DNA of 64,000 nucleotides from NCBI RefSeq assembly GCF_000422305.1, contig NZ_AULN01000012.1, positions 78,501 to 142,500 of the forward strand, read 5' to 3'. Each line of letters starts with the position of its first letter. Positions within the stretch are counted from its first letter, which is position 1. This document shows positions 9,932-17,628 of the stretch, one piece after another. A program made the translations under genes and the position numbers. Under the pieces are notes generated by a model, which worked only from the letters and a program-made list of their open reading frames with translations, did no database searches and had not been told where the DNA came from. Source of the DNA: Luteimonas mephitis DSM 12574. Its GTDB lineage: Bacteria; Pseudomonadota; Gammaproteobacteria; Xanthomonadales; Xanthomonadaceae.

Positions 9932-11277
9932 CCCATCCGACCGCAGATGCCATCGGCACCGCAACAACGGCACCGCGCAGCGGCTGGCGCTGGGCGCCGT
10001 ACTGGGTGCTGGCGTTCGTCGCGCTGTGGCCGGCGCCGGGCATCGCCGAGGGCGTGCTGGTGCTCGGCGCGCTGGCGGCGATCTTCAAGCTGCTGGCCAC
10101 CCGCTTCCGCGGCGGCACCGAGCTGCTCAGCGGCCCGGCGTGGGCACTGACCAGCGCGCTGTTCTTCGCCTACTGGCTGCCGCAGCTGCTGTCGGCATTC
10201 GACGCGGTCGATGCCAGGCACGCGTTCTACAAGGCCGCCACCGCGCTGCGCTACCTGCCGTTCCTGTGGCTGGTCGCGGCGGCGGTGGCCGACAGGCACG
10301 GCCGCCGCATCACCTTCGGCGGCCTGGCGATCATCGCCGGCGCGTGGACGCTGGACGCGCTGCTGCAGGCGCTGTCCGGGACCAGCCCGCTGTTCTGGGG
10401 ACTGGATGCGCTCAAGCAGCTGATCGAACACCGGCCGATGTGCAGCGCCGAGGAAGTCGCGGCGGTCGACCGCCTCAGCGGCATCCTCGGGCCGTGCAAC
10501 CTCAAGCTCGGCATCGTGCTGGCCAGCCTGTCGCCGTTCGTGCTGTACGTCGCCGGACGTCGCTTCGGCAGCGTCGGCTGGATCGTTGCCGCGGCGCTGG
10601 TCGGGGTGGTCATCCTGCTCGGCGGCGCGCGCGCGTCGTGGATCACGTATGCGCTGGTGCTGCTGTTCTCCGGCTGGCGCCTGCTGGGCTGGAAGAAGCT
10701 GGCGGGCGTGTTCGTGTTCGGCGGTGCGTTGCTGCTGGTGCTGGCGCTGACCGTGCCGCAGGTGCGCGACCGCGTCGAACGCACGGCGCAGGCGCTGACC
10801 GCCGACGAGACCGGGCTGGACAGTGCGCTGTCGGGGCGCGGCCGGATCTGGGGCGCGGCGCTGTGCATGGCGCGCGAGCATCCGGTCAACGGCGTGGGTG
10901 CGCGCAGCTTCCGCGAAGCATTCCCGGCCTGCGACCCGGAGCCGGAACAGATCCCGGCCTGGGGTTCGGGCCCGGCCTTCCACGCGCACCAGATCGTGCT
11001 GGAGATCCTCAGCGAAACCGGCCTGATCGGCCTGCTGCTGTGGCTGTCGGGCGCTGCGCTGGCGTGGCGCGCATGGCGATTCGCCGACGATGGCGCGCGC
11101 GACCGGGCGCGGCCGGCGATGCTGGCGCTGGCGGTCACGGTGTTCCCGTTCAACACGCACCTGGCGTTCTATTCGACGTTCTGGGGTGGGCTGACGCTGC
11201 TGCTGGCGGCGCTGTTCGCGGGCAGTTTGCTGGCGCGTGCGGAGCCGCCGCCGGGCGAAGTTCCCGCGGCGCAGTGA
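9928..11277 (+). CDS. O-antigen ligase / Wzy-type polymerase family membrane protein
   Basis: A 449-aa polytopic inner-membrane protein with about ten to twelve hydrophobic segments and a large periplasmic loop. The Wzy_C (PF04932) signature is visible: GGARASWITYALV, then the loop HPVNGVGARSFREAFPAC, then HAHQIVLEILSETGLIGLLL, where the H-x-H and E pattern is typical of WaaL/Wzy. It would transfer undecaprenyl-linked O-polysaccharide to lipid A core, or polymerise repeats; ligase and polymerase are hard to separate by sequence. The ATG overlaps the stop of the upstream glycosyltransferase. Confidence 0.85.
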   Translation: MTHPTADAIGTATTAPRSGWRWAPYWVLAFVALWPAPGIAEGVLVLGALAAIFKLLATRFRGGTELLSGPAWALTSALFFAYWLPQLLSAFDAVDARHAFYKAATALRYLPFLWLVAAAVADRHGRRITFGGLAIIAGAWTLDALLQALSGTSPLFWGLDALKQLIEHRPMCSAEEVAAVDRLSGILGPCNLKLGIVLASLSPFVLYVAGRRFGSVGWIVAAALVGVVILLGGARASWITYALVLLFSGWRLLGWKKLAGVFVFGGALLLVLALTVPQVRDRVERTAQALTADETGLDSALSGRGRIWGAALCMAREHPVNGVGARSFREAFPACDPEPEQIPAWGSGPAFHAHQIVLEILSETGLIGLLLWLSGAALAWRAWRFADDGARDRARPAMLALAVTVFPFNTHLAFYSTFWGGLTLLLAALFAGSLLARAEPPPGEVPAAQ

Positions 11278-11347
11278 GTCGCGCAGGCATTTCTTCCGTT
11301 TGCTGAAGGCCAATCGGCCAGCCGTTTCACCGCTTGCCAGGACAATT

Positions 11348-11694
11348 GGCTGCGCCGTTGGTCGGGGCTACGCCCCAAGCGCGCTCTTCGCGTTGCCGCC
11401 GCGGATTCGTCGCAGGGCGGGTCTTGACCTGCCGGCCGTTCCCGTTTCGCCGACATCAAGATCAAGAGCTTTCGCGCCGTGACGGCGCGAGCCACCTTTC
11501 TTTGCTTGTGCAAAGAAACCTGGCGCAAAGAAACACACCCCGCCTGCGCGCCCGACGCTGCGCGTCGCGTCCGCGGAGCCGGCGGGATTTTCCGAGGGGG
11601 CATCCTGCCCCCGCGGAAAACGCCGCACATCCATGTGCGGCGCCCTGCGGGTCTGATCCGCCGGCCCCGCCGCTACGGAGGGGCCCCGAAGATC
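11348..11694. repeat. Long multi-hairpin dispersed element, copy 1
   Basis: Part of a 636-bp gene-free gap. Successive inverted repeats: GCGCCGTGACGGCGC, TTTCTTTGCTTGTGCAAAGAAA split around 11498-11519, TTTTCCGAG-GGGGC-atcct-GCCCC-CGCGGAAAA near 11589-11620, and GCCGCACAT-cc-ATGTGCGGC at 11622-11641. It is almost identical to 54300-54545 and 54650-54895. Copies 1 and 3 also share the 5' flank GGCCGTTCCCGTTTCGCCGA. The element ends in hexanucleotide repeats. No conserved protein is encoded in either direction. Confidence 0.8.
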
Positions 11695-11775
11695 AACATC
11701 AACATCAACGGCAACAGCAACAGCAACAGCAACAGCAACATCAACATCAACGGCAACGGCAACGGCAACGGCACC
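11690..11775. repeat. Hexanucleotide microsatellite (AAC-x-x-C type)
   Basis: Runs of 6-bp units: AACATC, AACGGC, AACAGC (four to five in a row), AACATC again, then AACGGC. The hexamer blocks drift from one variant to the next, as expected for slippage followed by point change. The tract attaches directly to the 3' end of the multi-hairpin element, as at 54.9 kb. Confidence 0.85.
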
Positions 11776-11788
11776 AATCGTCGCCCCT

Positions 11789-11902
11789 GTAGGAGCGGCG
11801 GAAGCCGCGAGCTCTTGATCTTGATCTTGTAGGAGCGGCTTCAGCCGCGAGCTCTGGGCGACTTGGCGAAGATCAGGAACTCGCGGCTGAAGCCGCTCCT
11901 GC
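11789..11902. repeat. Three GGAGCGGCTTCAGCCGC repeats
   Basis: Direct copies at 11789-11814 and 11829-11854 and an inverted copy at 11878-11902. The last two make an inverted pair around a 23-bp loop that can fold into one long hairpin, which could act as the transcript end for the minus-strand acyltransferase gene stopping at 11914. Confidence 0.8.
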
Positions 11903-11913
11903 AAGGGCGCCGG

Positions 11914-12828
11914 CTAGGCGTACGGCGAGACGCCGTCCGGCGTGCGCTTGAAGCGCCTGTGGATCCACAGGTACTGCGCGGGCGCGGCGCGGGCCATGGT
12001 TTCGATGCCGGCCATGACGCGGGCGGTGTCGACGGTGGCGTCCTTCGAGGGGAAATCGTCGAAGGCTGGCCACAGTTTCAGGGTGTAGCCGCCGTCGGCG
12101 CGGCGCGCGTGCTGGAAGAGCACGACCGCCGCGCCGGACATGCGCGCGAGCTGGTGGGTGGAGGTCAGGCTGTGCGCAGGCCGCCCGAAGAACGGGACGT
12201 AGACGCTGTCGCCGCGGCTGGGATCCTGGTCGGGCGCGTACCACAGCAGGCCGCCGCGCTTGAGGTGCTTCACCGCGCCGCGCACGTCCTGCTTCGGGAA
12301 CATCGCCGCGGCATAGCGCGCGCGGCCGCGACGCACGGCCCATTCCATCGCCGGCTGCGCGTGCGGGCGATACATGCCGGCGAGCGGGATGTGGTCGCAC
12401 ATCAGTCGGCCGCAGACTTCCAGCGTGGTGAAGTGGCCGGAGACGACGATCACGCCGCGGCCGTCGGCGCGCGCGGCCTCGATGTGCTCCAGGCCTTCCA
12501 CCACGAGGCCGCGGCGCAGCGACGCGACCGATCCCCACCACGCGCGTGCGAACTCGAACAGGCCGATCGCCAGCGACCGGAAGTGTTCGCGCAGCAGTTC
12601 GTCGCGCGCCGCTGCATCGAGCTTCGGGAAGCACAGTTCGAGATTGCGTTGCGCGATCCGGCGGCGCTCGCCCAGCAGCGTGCACAGCAGCGCGCCCAGC
12701 GGCCGGCCGAGCGCGCGCTGCCACGACCACGGCAGCCGCGCGAGCAGCGCCATCGCGCCGATGCCCAGCCACGTCGGCCAGTGGCGCGGGCCGAGTGGAG
12801 GCGGGCCGATGTCGGGAGTTGCGCTCAT
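11914..12828 (-). CDS. LpxL/HtrB-type lipid A acyltransferase
   Basis: A 304-aa lysophospholipid-acyltransferase-superfamily protein of the LpxL/LpxM type that adds a secondary acyl chain to Kdo-lipid A at the inner membrane. The catalytic H-x4-E motif is His132-FTTL-Glu137. Other family text: RRRIAQRNLELCFPKLD, LWYAPDQDPSRGDSVYVPFFG and QYLWIHRRFKRTPDG near the C-terminus. A hydrophobic segment at residues 20-31 anchors it. It is divergent from waaA, whose product makes the Kdo-lipid A substrate, so the pairing is functionally sensible. Whether it adds the first or second secondary acyl chain is not resolved. Confidence 0.92.
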   Translation of the reverse strand: MSATPDIGPPPLGPRHWPTWLGIGAMALLARLPWSWQRALGRPLGALLCTLLGERRRIAQRNLELCFPKLDAAARDELLREHFRSLAIGLFEFARAWWGSVASLRRGLVVEGLEHIEAARADGRGVIVVSGHFTTLEVCGRLMCDHIPLAGMYRPHAQPAMEWAVRRGRARYAAAMFPKQDVRGAVKHLKRGGLLWYAPDQDPSRGDSVYVPFFGRPAHSLTSTHQLARMSGAAVVLFQHARRADGGYTLKLWPAFDDFPSKDATVDTARVMAGIETMARAAPAQYLWIHRRFKRTPDGVSPYA

Positions 12829-13067
12829 GCCGCGATTCTACCGGTGGCGAGCAGCGGCCCGGCCGGCCATGCAGCGGCCGCTTCCGCAGGCCCGGCTTCA
12901 ATAACGGGCCTGATCCACGGATGAGTGGAATTCCGTTGGCGCTGCGCGAATGCGGCTCCGGTGCGATGCACAACCCGGCATTCGACCGTGGCAATGGAAA
13001 ACCGGCGCTTGCGAAGGATGACGATCAATCAGAATCCCGAATCCCGAATCCCCGCTATCCTTCCCGG

Positions 13068-14366
13068 ATGCGGAACGACCCGATCGAACACCTGCTGCGC
13101 GCCCTGTATTCGGCCGCGCTGTACCTGCTGGTGCCGGTCACGGTGTATCACCTGATCTGGCGCGGTTTCCGCCAGCCCGAATACTTCCAGCGATGGAACG
13201 AGCGCTACGCCGCGTACGGCGCGCAGGGGCACCACGAAACCGTGTGGATCCACGCGGTCTCGGTGGGCGAGGTTGGCGCGGCAGCGCCGCTGATCAACGC
13301 CCTGCTGCGCGAACGGCCGGACCTGCGCCTGCTGGTCAGCACGATCACGCCCACCGGTTCGTCGCGCGCGCGCGCGCTGTGGGGCGACCGCGTCGAACAC
13401 GTCTACCTGCCCTACGACCTGTCCGGCGCGGTGCGTCGCTTCCTCAGGCACTACCGGCCGCGGCTGGGCCTGATCGTGGAAACCGAGCTGTGGCCGAACC
13501 TGCTGTTCTGCTGCCGCGACCAGGGCATTCCGGTCTACATCGTCAATGCGCGCCTGTCCGAGCGATCGCTGCGCGGCTATCGGGTGCTGCGGGCGCTGGT
13601 CGGGCGCGCATTGCGCACGCTGCGCGCAGTCGCCGCGCAGTCGCGCCGCGATGGCGAGCGCTTCGTGCGCCTGGGCGCCGACCGCGATGCGGTGGTGGTC
13701 ACCGGCAACCTGAAGTTCGACATCGCGATGGACCCGCGCTGGCAGGCGTCGGCGGCCACGTTCCGCGAGCATGCGGGCACGCGTCCGGCGTGGATCGCCG
13801 CCAGCACGCATCCCGAAGAGGAGGCGGCGGTGGTCGCGATCCACCGGCGCCTGCGCGAACGCTGGCCCGACCTGCTGCTGCTGTGGGCGCCGCGCCATCC
13901 CGAGCGCTTCCGGCCGGTGTCGCAGGCTGCGATCGACGCCGGCTGGCGCGTGGCCACGCGCCGGCTGACCCGCTGGCCGGACCGCGACGACGCGGTGTTC
14001 GTGATCGACACGCTTGGCGAGCTGATGGATTTCTACGCCTGCGCGCAGGTCGCCTTCGTCGGCGGCAGCCTGCAGGACATCGGCGGCCACAACATGCTCG
14101 AGCCGGCGGCGGTGGGGACCGCGGTGGTCACCGGGCCGCACCTGCACAACTTCGCCGACATCGCCCGGCAGCTGCGCAGCGTCGATGCGCTGTGCGTGGG
14201 CGAGGATGCCGACGCGGTGGGCGATGCGATCGAGGCGCTGCTCGCCGACGGCGCGCGCCGCACCGCGATGACCGCGGCCGGCATGGCGCTGGTGATGCAG
14301 GGACGCGGCGCGCTGGCACGCACGCTCGAGCTGGTTGGCCGGGACCTGCCGCGCAAGCCGGCCTGA
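13068..14366 (+). CDS. waaA: WaaA, Kdo transferase
   Basis: A 432-aa 3-deoxy-D-manno-octulosonic acid transferase (GT30) that attaches Kdo to lipid IVA at the cytoplasmic face of the inner membrane. An N-terminal hydrophobic anchor spans residues 11-30. The conserved catalytic Glu is Glu68 in HAVSVGEVGAA. Other marks: ETELWPNLLFCCRDQGIPVY, NARLSERSLRGY, GNLKFD, STHPEEE, APRHPERF and the C-terminal GGSLQDIGGHNMLEPAAVG. ATG 13068 starts a typical N-terminus. Whether the enzyme adds one or two Kdo cannot be decided here. Convergent with tolC. Confidence 0.96.
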   Translation: MRNDPIEHLLRALYSAALYLLVPVTVYHLIWRGFRQPEYFQRWNERYAAYGAQGHHETVWIHAVSVGEVGAAAPLINALLRERPDLRLLVSTITPTGSSRARALWGDRVEHVYLPYDLSGAVRRFLRHYRPRLGLIVETELWPNLLFCCRDQGIPVYIVNARLSERSLRGYRVLRALVGRALRTLRAVAAQSRRDGERFVRLGADRDAVVVTGNLKFDIAMDPRWQASAATFREHAGTRPAWIAASTHPEEEAAVVAIHRRLRERWPDLLLLWAPRHPERFRPVSQAAIDAGWRVATRRLTRWPDRDDAVFVIDTLGELMDFYACAQVAFVGGSLQDIGGHNMLEPAAVGTAVVTGPHLHNFADIARQLRSVDALCVGEDADAVGDAIEALLADGARRTAMTAAGMALVMQGRGALARTLELVGRDLPRKPA

Positions 14367-14446
14367 ACGGGTTTGCGCCGCCCGGGGCGCCAGGAACGCG
14401 ACGGCTCGGCATGGCCGGGCCGCGGAGGCAGTCGATGGAGGCGGGC

Positions 14447-15838
14447 TTACCGGGCCTGCGGGTCGCCCGGCTGCATTGCCGACTCGGTTGAAAGCTGTGC
14501 GTTGGCATCGACGGTGAGCAGGCGGTTGACGTCCTGCACGTCGGCGTAATCCAGAGAGCCGGCCGACTGGTCGAGCAGCAGCCGGTTCTGCAGGTAGTTG
14601 TACTTGGCGATCGCGTAGGCCTGGCGCGCGTTGAACAGGTTCTGCTGGTTGATCAGCACGTCCAGCACGGTGCGCGTGCCGACTTCCAGGCCGACCTGCG
14701 ATGCATCGTAGGCGGCTTCGGCAGAGACCACCGCCAGCCGCCGCGCCTCGATCTCGCTGATGCCGGCCACCAGGGTCTGGTACGAGTTGCGGGTGTTGCG
14801 CTCCACGGCGCGCTTCTGCTGCTCGAACTGGTCCTGGCGGATGTCGCGGTTGGCGATCGCCTCGCGCACGCGCGACTGGGTGGCGCCACCGGAGAAGATC
14901 GGCACGGTCAGCGTCAGGCCGATGCCGCGGCTTTCGCCCGCGCGCGTCGTTGATGTGGGATCGGTGGGATCGGGGATGAACTCCGGCCCGCCCCAGCTGT
15001 CTCGGTTGCCGTAGGTAGCACCGAAGCTCAGCGTCGGATAGTGCCCGCCGCGCGCGGACGAGACGCCCTGCTCGGCAGATTTGACCTGGTACTCGCTCGA
15101 CTTGAGCGAGGGGTTGTTCTCCATGGCCGAGGCGACCCAGGTGTCGGCGTCCCCACCCGCCGGCAGCTCGGGACGGAAGTCGTCCGGCAGGCCCTTGAGG
15201 TTGCCGATCCGGGTGCCGGTGATCTCGGTCAGCGCCTGGTAGGCATCGGCCAGCGCGTTGCGCTGGGCGATGGTGTTGGCGCGGGCGCTGTCGTACTGGG
15301 CGCGCGCCTCGTGCACGTCGGTGATCGGCGCCAGGCCCACTTCAAGGCGCTTGTCGGCGTAGTCGAACTGGCGCTTGAGCGCGGTCTCGGCGGCCTCGGC
15401 GGCGGCCAGCGTCTCGATCGCCACCAGCACGTTGAAGTAGGCGGCGGAGGTGCGGGTGATCAGCGAATCACCGGCGGCTTCCAGGTCGTAGTCGGCCGCG
15501 TGGCTGAGCGCATTCTGCGCGCGCACGTTGGCGAAGCTGCTCCAGTTGAAAACCGTCTGGTCGAGGTTGGCGCTGTAACTGCGCGTGGTCGGGTCCGAGT
15601 AGTCCTGGCCGGCCACGTGCGAGCGCGACAGCGAGGCGCTGCCGTTGATCTGCGGCAGCAACTGGGCACGCGCCTGCACCGCGCCTTCCTTCTGCGCGAG
15701 GCGGCCGGACTCGGCCGCTGCAAGCTGCGGGTCGCCGGTGCGGGCGAGCTCGTACGTCTGCAGCAGGTCTTCGGCGAATGCCGAGGCGGGCAGCAGGGCG
15801 GCCAGGGCGAGCGCGAGGGCGAGGGGGCGGCGGCTCAT
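14447..15838 (-). CDS. tolC: TolC-family outer membrane channel
   Basis: A 463-aa outer-membrane efflux/secretion channel. The signal peptide MSRRPLALALALAALLPASA-FA is cleaved before EDLLQTYELA. The protein has the tandem OEP (PF02321) halves: first repeat around residues 22-210 (ARTGDPQLAAAESGRLAQKEG, RTSAAYFNVLVAIETL), second around 225-440 (NRDIRQDQFEQQKRAVERNT, DASQVGLEVGTRTVLDVLINQQNLFNARQ). It lies 46 nt downstream of pcm. TolC would serve multidrug efflux and type I secretion; the RTX-repeat peptidase at 42.8 kb could be a client, but there is no ABC or membrane-fusion gene nearby to support that. Confidence 0.94.
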   Translation of the reverse strand: MSRRPLALALALAALLPASAFAEDLLQTYELARTGDPQLAAAESGRLAQKEGAVQARAQLLPQINGSASLSRSHVAGQDYSDPTTRSYSANLDQTVFNWSSFANVRAQNALSHAADYDLEAAGDSLITRTSAAYFNVLVAIETLAAAEAAETALKRQFDYADKRLEVGLAPITDVHEARAQYDSARANTIAQRNALADAYQALTEITGTRIGNLKGLPDDFRPELPAGGDADTWVASAMENNPSLKSSEYQVKSAEQGVSSARGGHYPTLSFGATYGNRDSWGGPEFIPDPTDPTSTTRAGESRGIGLTLTVPIFSGGATQSRVREAIANRDIRQDQFEQQKRAVERNTRNSYQTLVAGISEIEARRLAVVSAEAAYDASQVGLEVGTRTVLDVLINQQNLFNARQAYAIAKYNYLQNRLLLDQSAGSLDYADVQDVNRLLTVDANAQLSTESAMQPGDPQAR

Positions 15839-15884
15839 GCGGAGTTCCTTGGGATCAGGGCACTTGGCTTCAGCGCAAGTGGTT

Positions 15885-16535
15885 TCAGAAGACGAAGGCC
15901 GGCACCGGGGCCGCGCCGACGAGGTAAGTGAGGTCGGTCTCGAACAACGATTCAGTGCGGATGCCGTTGACATCCTGGCGCAGCAGCGCCGCATCCAGCA
16001 CCGGCGGGTTGCCGCGGACCACGAACATGCGCCCACCGGGACGCAGCCACTGCAGGAAACGTGACGGCACCGCGGCGACGGCGCCGGTGACGCAGATCGC
16101 GTCGAAGCGCCGATCGGTGTCCCACGCCATCGCGTCGGCCACTTCCACCGCGACGTTGGCGATGCCCTGCGCCTGCAGGCGGGCGCGCGCGAGGTCGACG
16201 AAGTCGGCGTGGCGCTCGAGGCTGACCACGTCGCGCGCCAGCATGCCCAGGCATGCGGACAGGAAGCCGCTGCCGGTGCCGATCTCCAGCACCTCGTCGC
16301 CGGGGTCGAGTTCCAGCGCCTGCAGCGCGCGGCCTTCGACGACGGGCTTCATCATGCGTTCGCCGTGGCCGAGCGGCAGTTCGATGTCGGCATAGGCGAG
16401 CGCGCGGTGGGTCTCGGACACGAACGCCTCGCGGGGCAGCCGGACCAGCACGTCCAGGACGCGCACGTCGAGCACGTCCCAGGGACGCACCTGCTGTTCC
16501 ACCATCGTTTCGCGGGCCTTGGTGTAGTCCATCAT
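15885..16535 (-). CDS. pcm: Protein-L-isoaspartate O-methyltransferase
   Basis: A 216-aa SAM-dependent methyltransferase of the PCMT family, which repairs isoaspartyl residues in damaged proteins. The SAM-binding motif I is VLEIGTGSG at residues 82-90. PCMT-specific text: REAFVSETHRALAYADIELPLGHGERMMKP. The last residues APVPAFVF are normal for the Xanthomonad form. It lies between tetR and tolC on the same strand; the pcm-tolC pairing is common in this family. Confidence 0.92.
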   Translation of the reverse strand: MMDYTKARETMVEQQVRPWDVLDVRVLDVLVRLPREAFVSETHRALAYADIELPLGHGERMMKPVVEGRALQALELDPGDEVLEIGTGSGFLSACLGMLARDVVSLERHADFVDLARARLQAQGIANVAVEVADAMAWDTDRRFDAICVTGAVAAVPSRFLQWLRPGGRMFVVRGNPPVLDAALLRQDVNGIRTESLFETDLTYLVGAAPVPAFVF

Positions 16536-16693
16536 CGCTGCTCTTCTCTTTAGGGGAGTGGTGCGGTCAGCCCACCATTTTAACCGTGTTTGACCCCTGT
16601 CCCCGCATCAGCGGGCAGGAAGCAGGATGGCTGTTGCAGCACAGCAGCACGCAGTGCCGGAAGTCACCGAGACCGCCGGCACCGTGCGCATGG

Positions 16694-17374
16694 TCACGCG
16701 CGGGCGCCGTCCTTCGCGTGGTGGGCGTAGGCGCGCAGGAACATGTCCACCGCCGCGGCGAGATGCTCTTCCACCGGACGGGCCCCCTTGAGGCAGCCGA
16801 ACACCAGCCGCGCGTGCGCCTCGCCCTTGAGCAGGGCAAAGAACTGCGATGCGGCAAGCGGGACATCGGCGATGTCGAGTTCGCCGGCATCGACGCGCTT
16901 TTGCAGCAGCGCCGCGAAGACCGCCTGGATGCGCTCGGGGCCGGCTTGCCAGAAGATCGCCGGCAGCGGCGAACCGGTGATCTGCGGAGTGCACATGATG
17001 CGATGGCCGGCGACGGCCTCGGGCGAGCTGACCATCGCGAAGAAGGCATGCGCGATCGTCAGCAGGCGCTCGCGCAGCGGCATCTCGGGCGCCGCTTCGA
17101 ACAGGGCGTCAGGCAGCTGGGTTTCGCAGTGCGACTTGACCGCGGCCGCGAACAGCGCCTCCTTGTCGCCGAAATGGCTGTAGACGGTGAGCTTGGACAC
17201 GCCGGCCTCGGCGGCGATCTGGTCCATGCTGGTGCGGTCGAATCCGTGCACGGTGAACATGCGCTTGGCAGCCTCGAGGATCGCCGCGCCCTTGGCGAGA
17301 TCCTTGGGGCGACCGGGGCTGGCGTGCCTGACAGGCGCTGCGGCGCCGGGCTTGCGGGCGGGGGGAACTGACAT
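16694..17374 (-). CDS. TetR/AcrR family transcriptional regulator
   Basis: A 226-aa repressor-type protein. The N-terminal helix-turn-helix is clear at residues 48-70 (TSMDQIAAEAGVSKLTVYSHFGDK), preceded by a basic GRPKDLAKGAAILEAAKRMF. The C-terminal ligand domain begins around residue 85 and includes GHRIMCTPQITGSPLPAIFWQAGPERI, similar to AefR/TetR_C types. It is the first gene of a tetR-pcm-tolC run with 158 and 46-bp gaps, so control of tolC expression is a reasonable guess. An operator-like site overlaps its own promoter (17385-17400). Confidence 0.9.
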   Translation of the reverse strand: MSVPPARKPGAAAPVRHASPGRPKDLAKGAAILEAAKRMFTVHGFDRTSMDQIAAEAGVSKLTVYSHFGDKEALFAAAVKSHCETQLPDALFEAAPEMPLRERLLTIAHAFFAMVSSPEAVAGHRIMCTPQITGSPLPAIFWQAGPERIQAVFAALLQKRVDAGELDIADVPLAASQFFALLKGEAHARLVFGCLKGARPVEEHLAAAVDMFLRAYAHHAKDGARA

Positions 17375-17384
17375 GGCCTAATAC

Positions 17385-17400
17385 TAGACCAATCGGTTCT
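17385..17400. promoter_or_regulatory. Possible TetR operator
   Basis: TAGACC-AATC-GGTTCT lies 11 nt upstream of the tetR start codon. It resembles the TAGACC-n4-GGTCTA palindromes bound by several TetR-family proteins, with an imperfect right arm. Autoregulation is inferred from position only. Confidence 0.35.
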
Positions 17401-17570
17401 GTATTTACAGGCGTGGCACCGCCGCCGTTGCCGGCGGTTCCGGTTCGGCGGGCAAGGTCGTGGCCTCGCCGGCCCCTTCCACCGCGGCGCGCATTGCGCG
17501 CTAGACTCGAACCGGCGAGCGTTGGCCGGCGTGTCCGGCCTGCCCGCGGGATGTGCCAGCGAGATTTGCC

Positions 17571-17617
17571 GCAGGATTCCCCGGCAGGATTTCCCAGCAG
17601 GATTCCCCAGCAGAATC
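17571..17617. repeat. 13-bp tandem repeat before the oxidoreductase operon
   Basis: Three consecutive 13-bp units GCAGGATTCCCCG, GCAGGATTTCCCA and GCAGGATTCCCCA are followed by a partial fourth (GCAGAATCGGA). The array ends just at the GGAG Shine-Dalgarno of the GTG start at 17629. The unit is not a multiple of 3, and codons through it are unlike the family N-terminus, so it is probably leader DNA. Confidence 0.75.
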
Positions 17618-17628
17618 GGAGCGCAGCG

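Noticed and set aside
17413..17628. Longer N-terminus of the GltD-like flavoprotein
   Set aside because: Those codons cross a 13-bp tandem array and lack family similarity. GTG 17629 has a good ribosome site and a family-like start.
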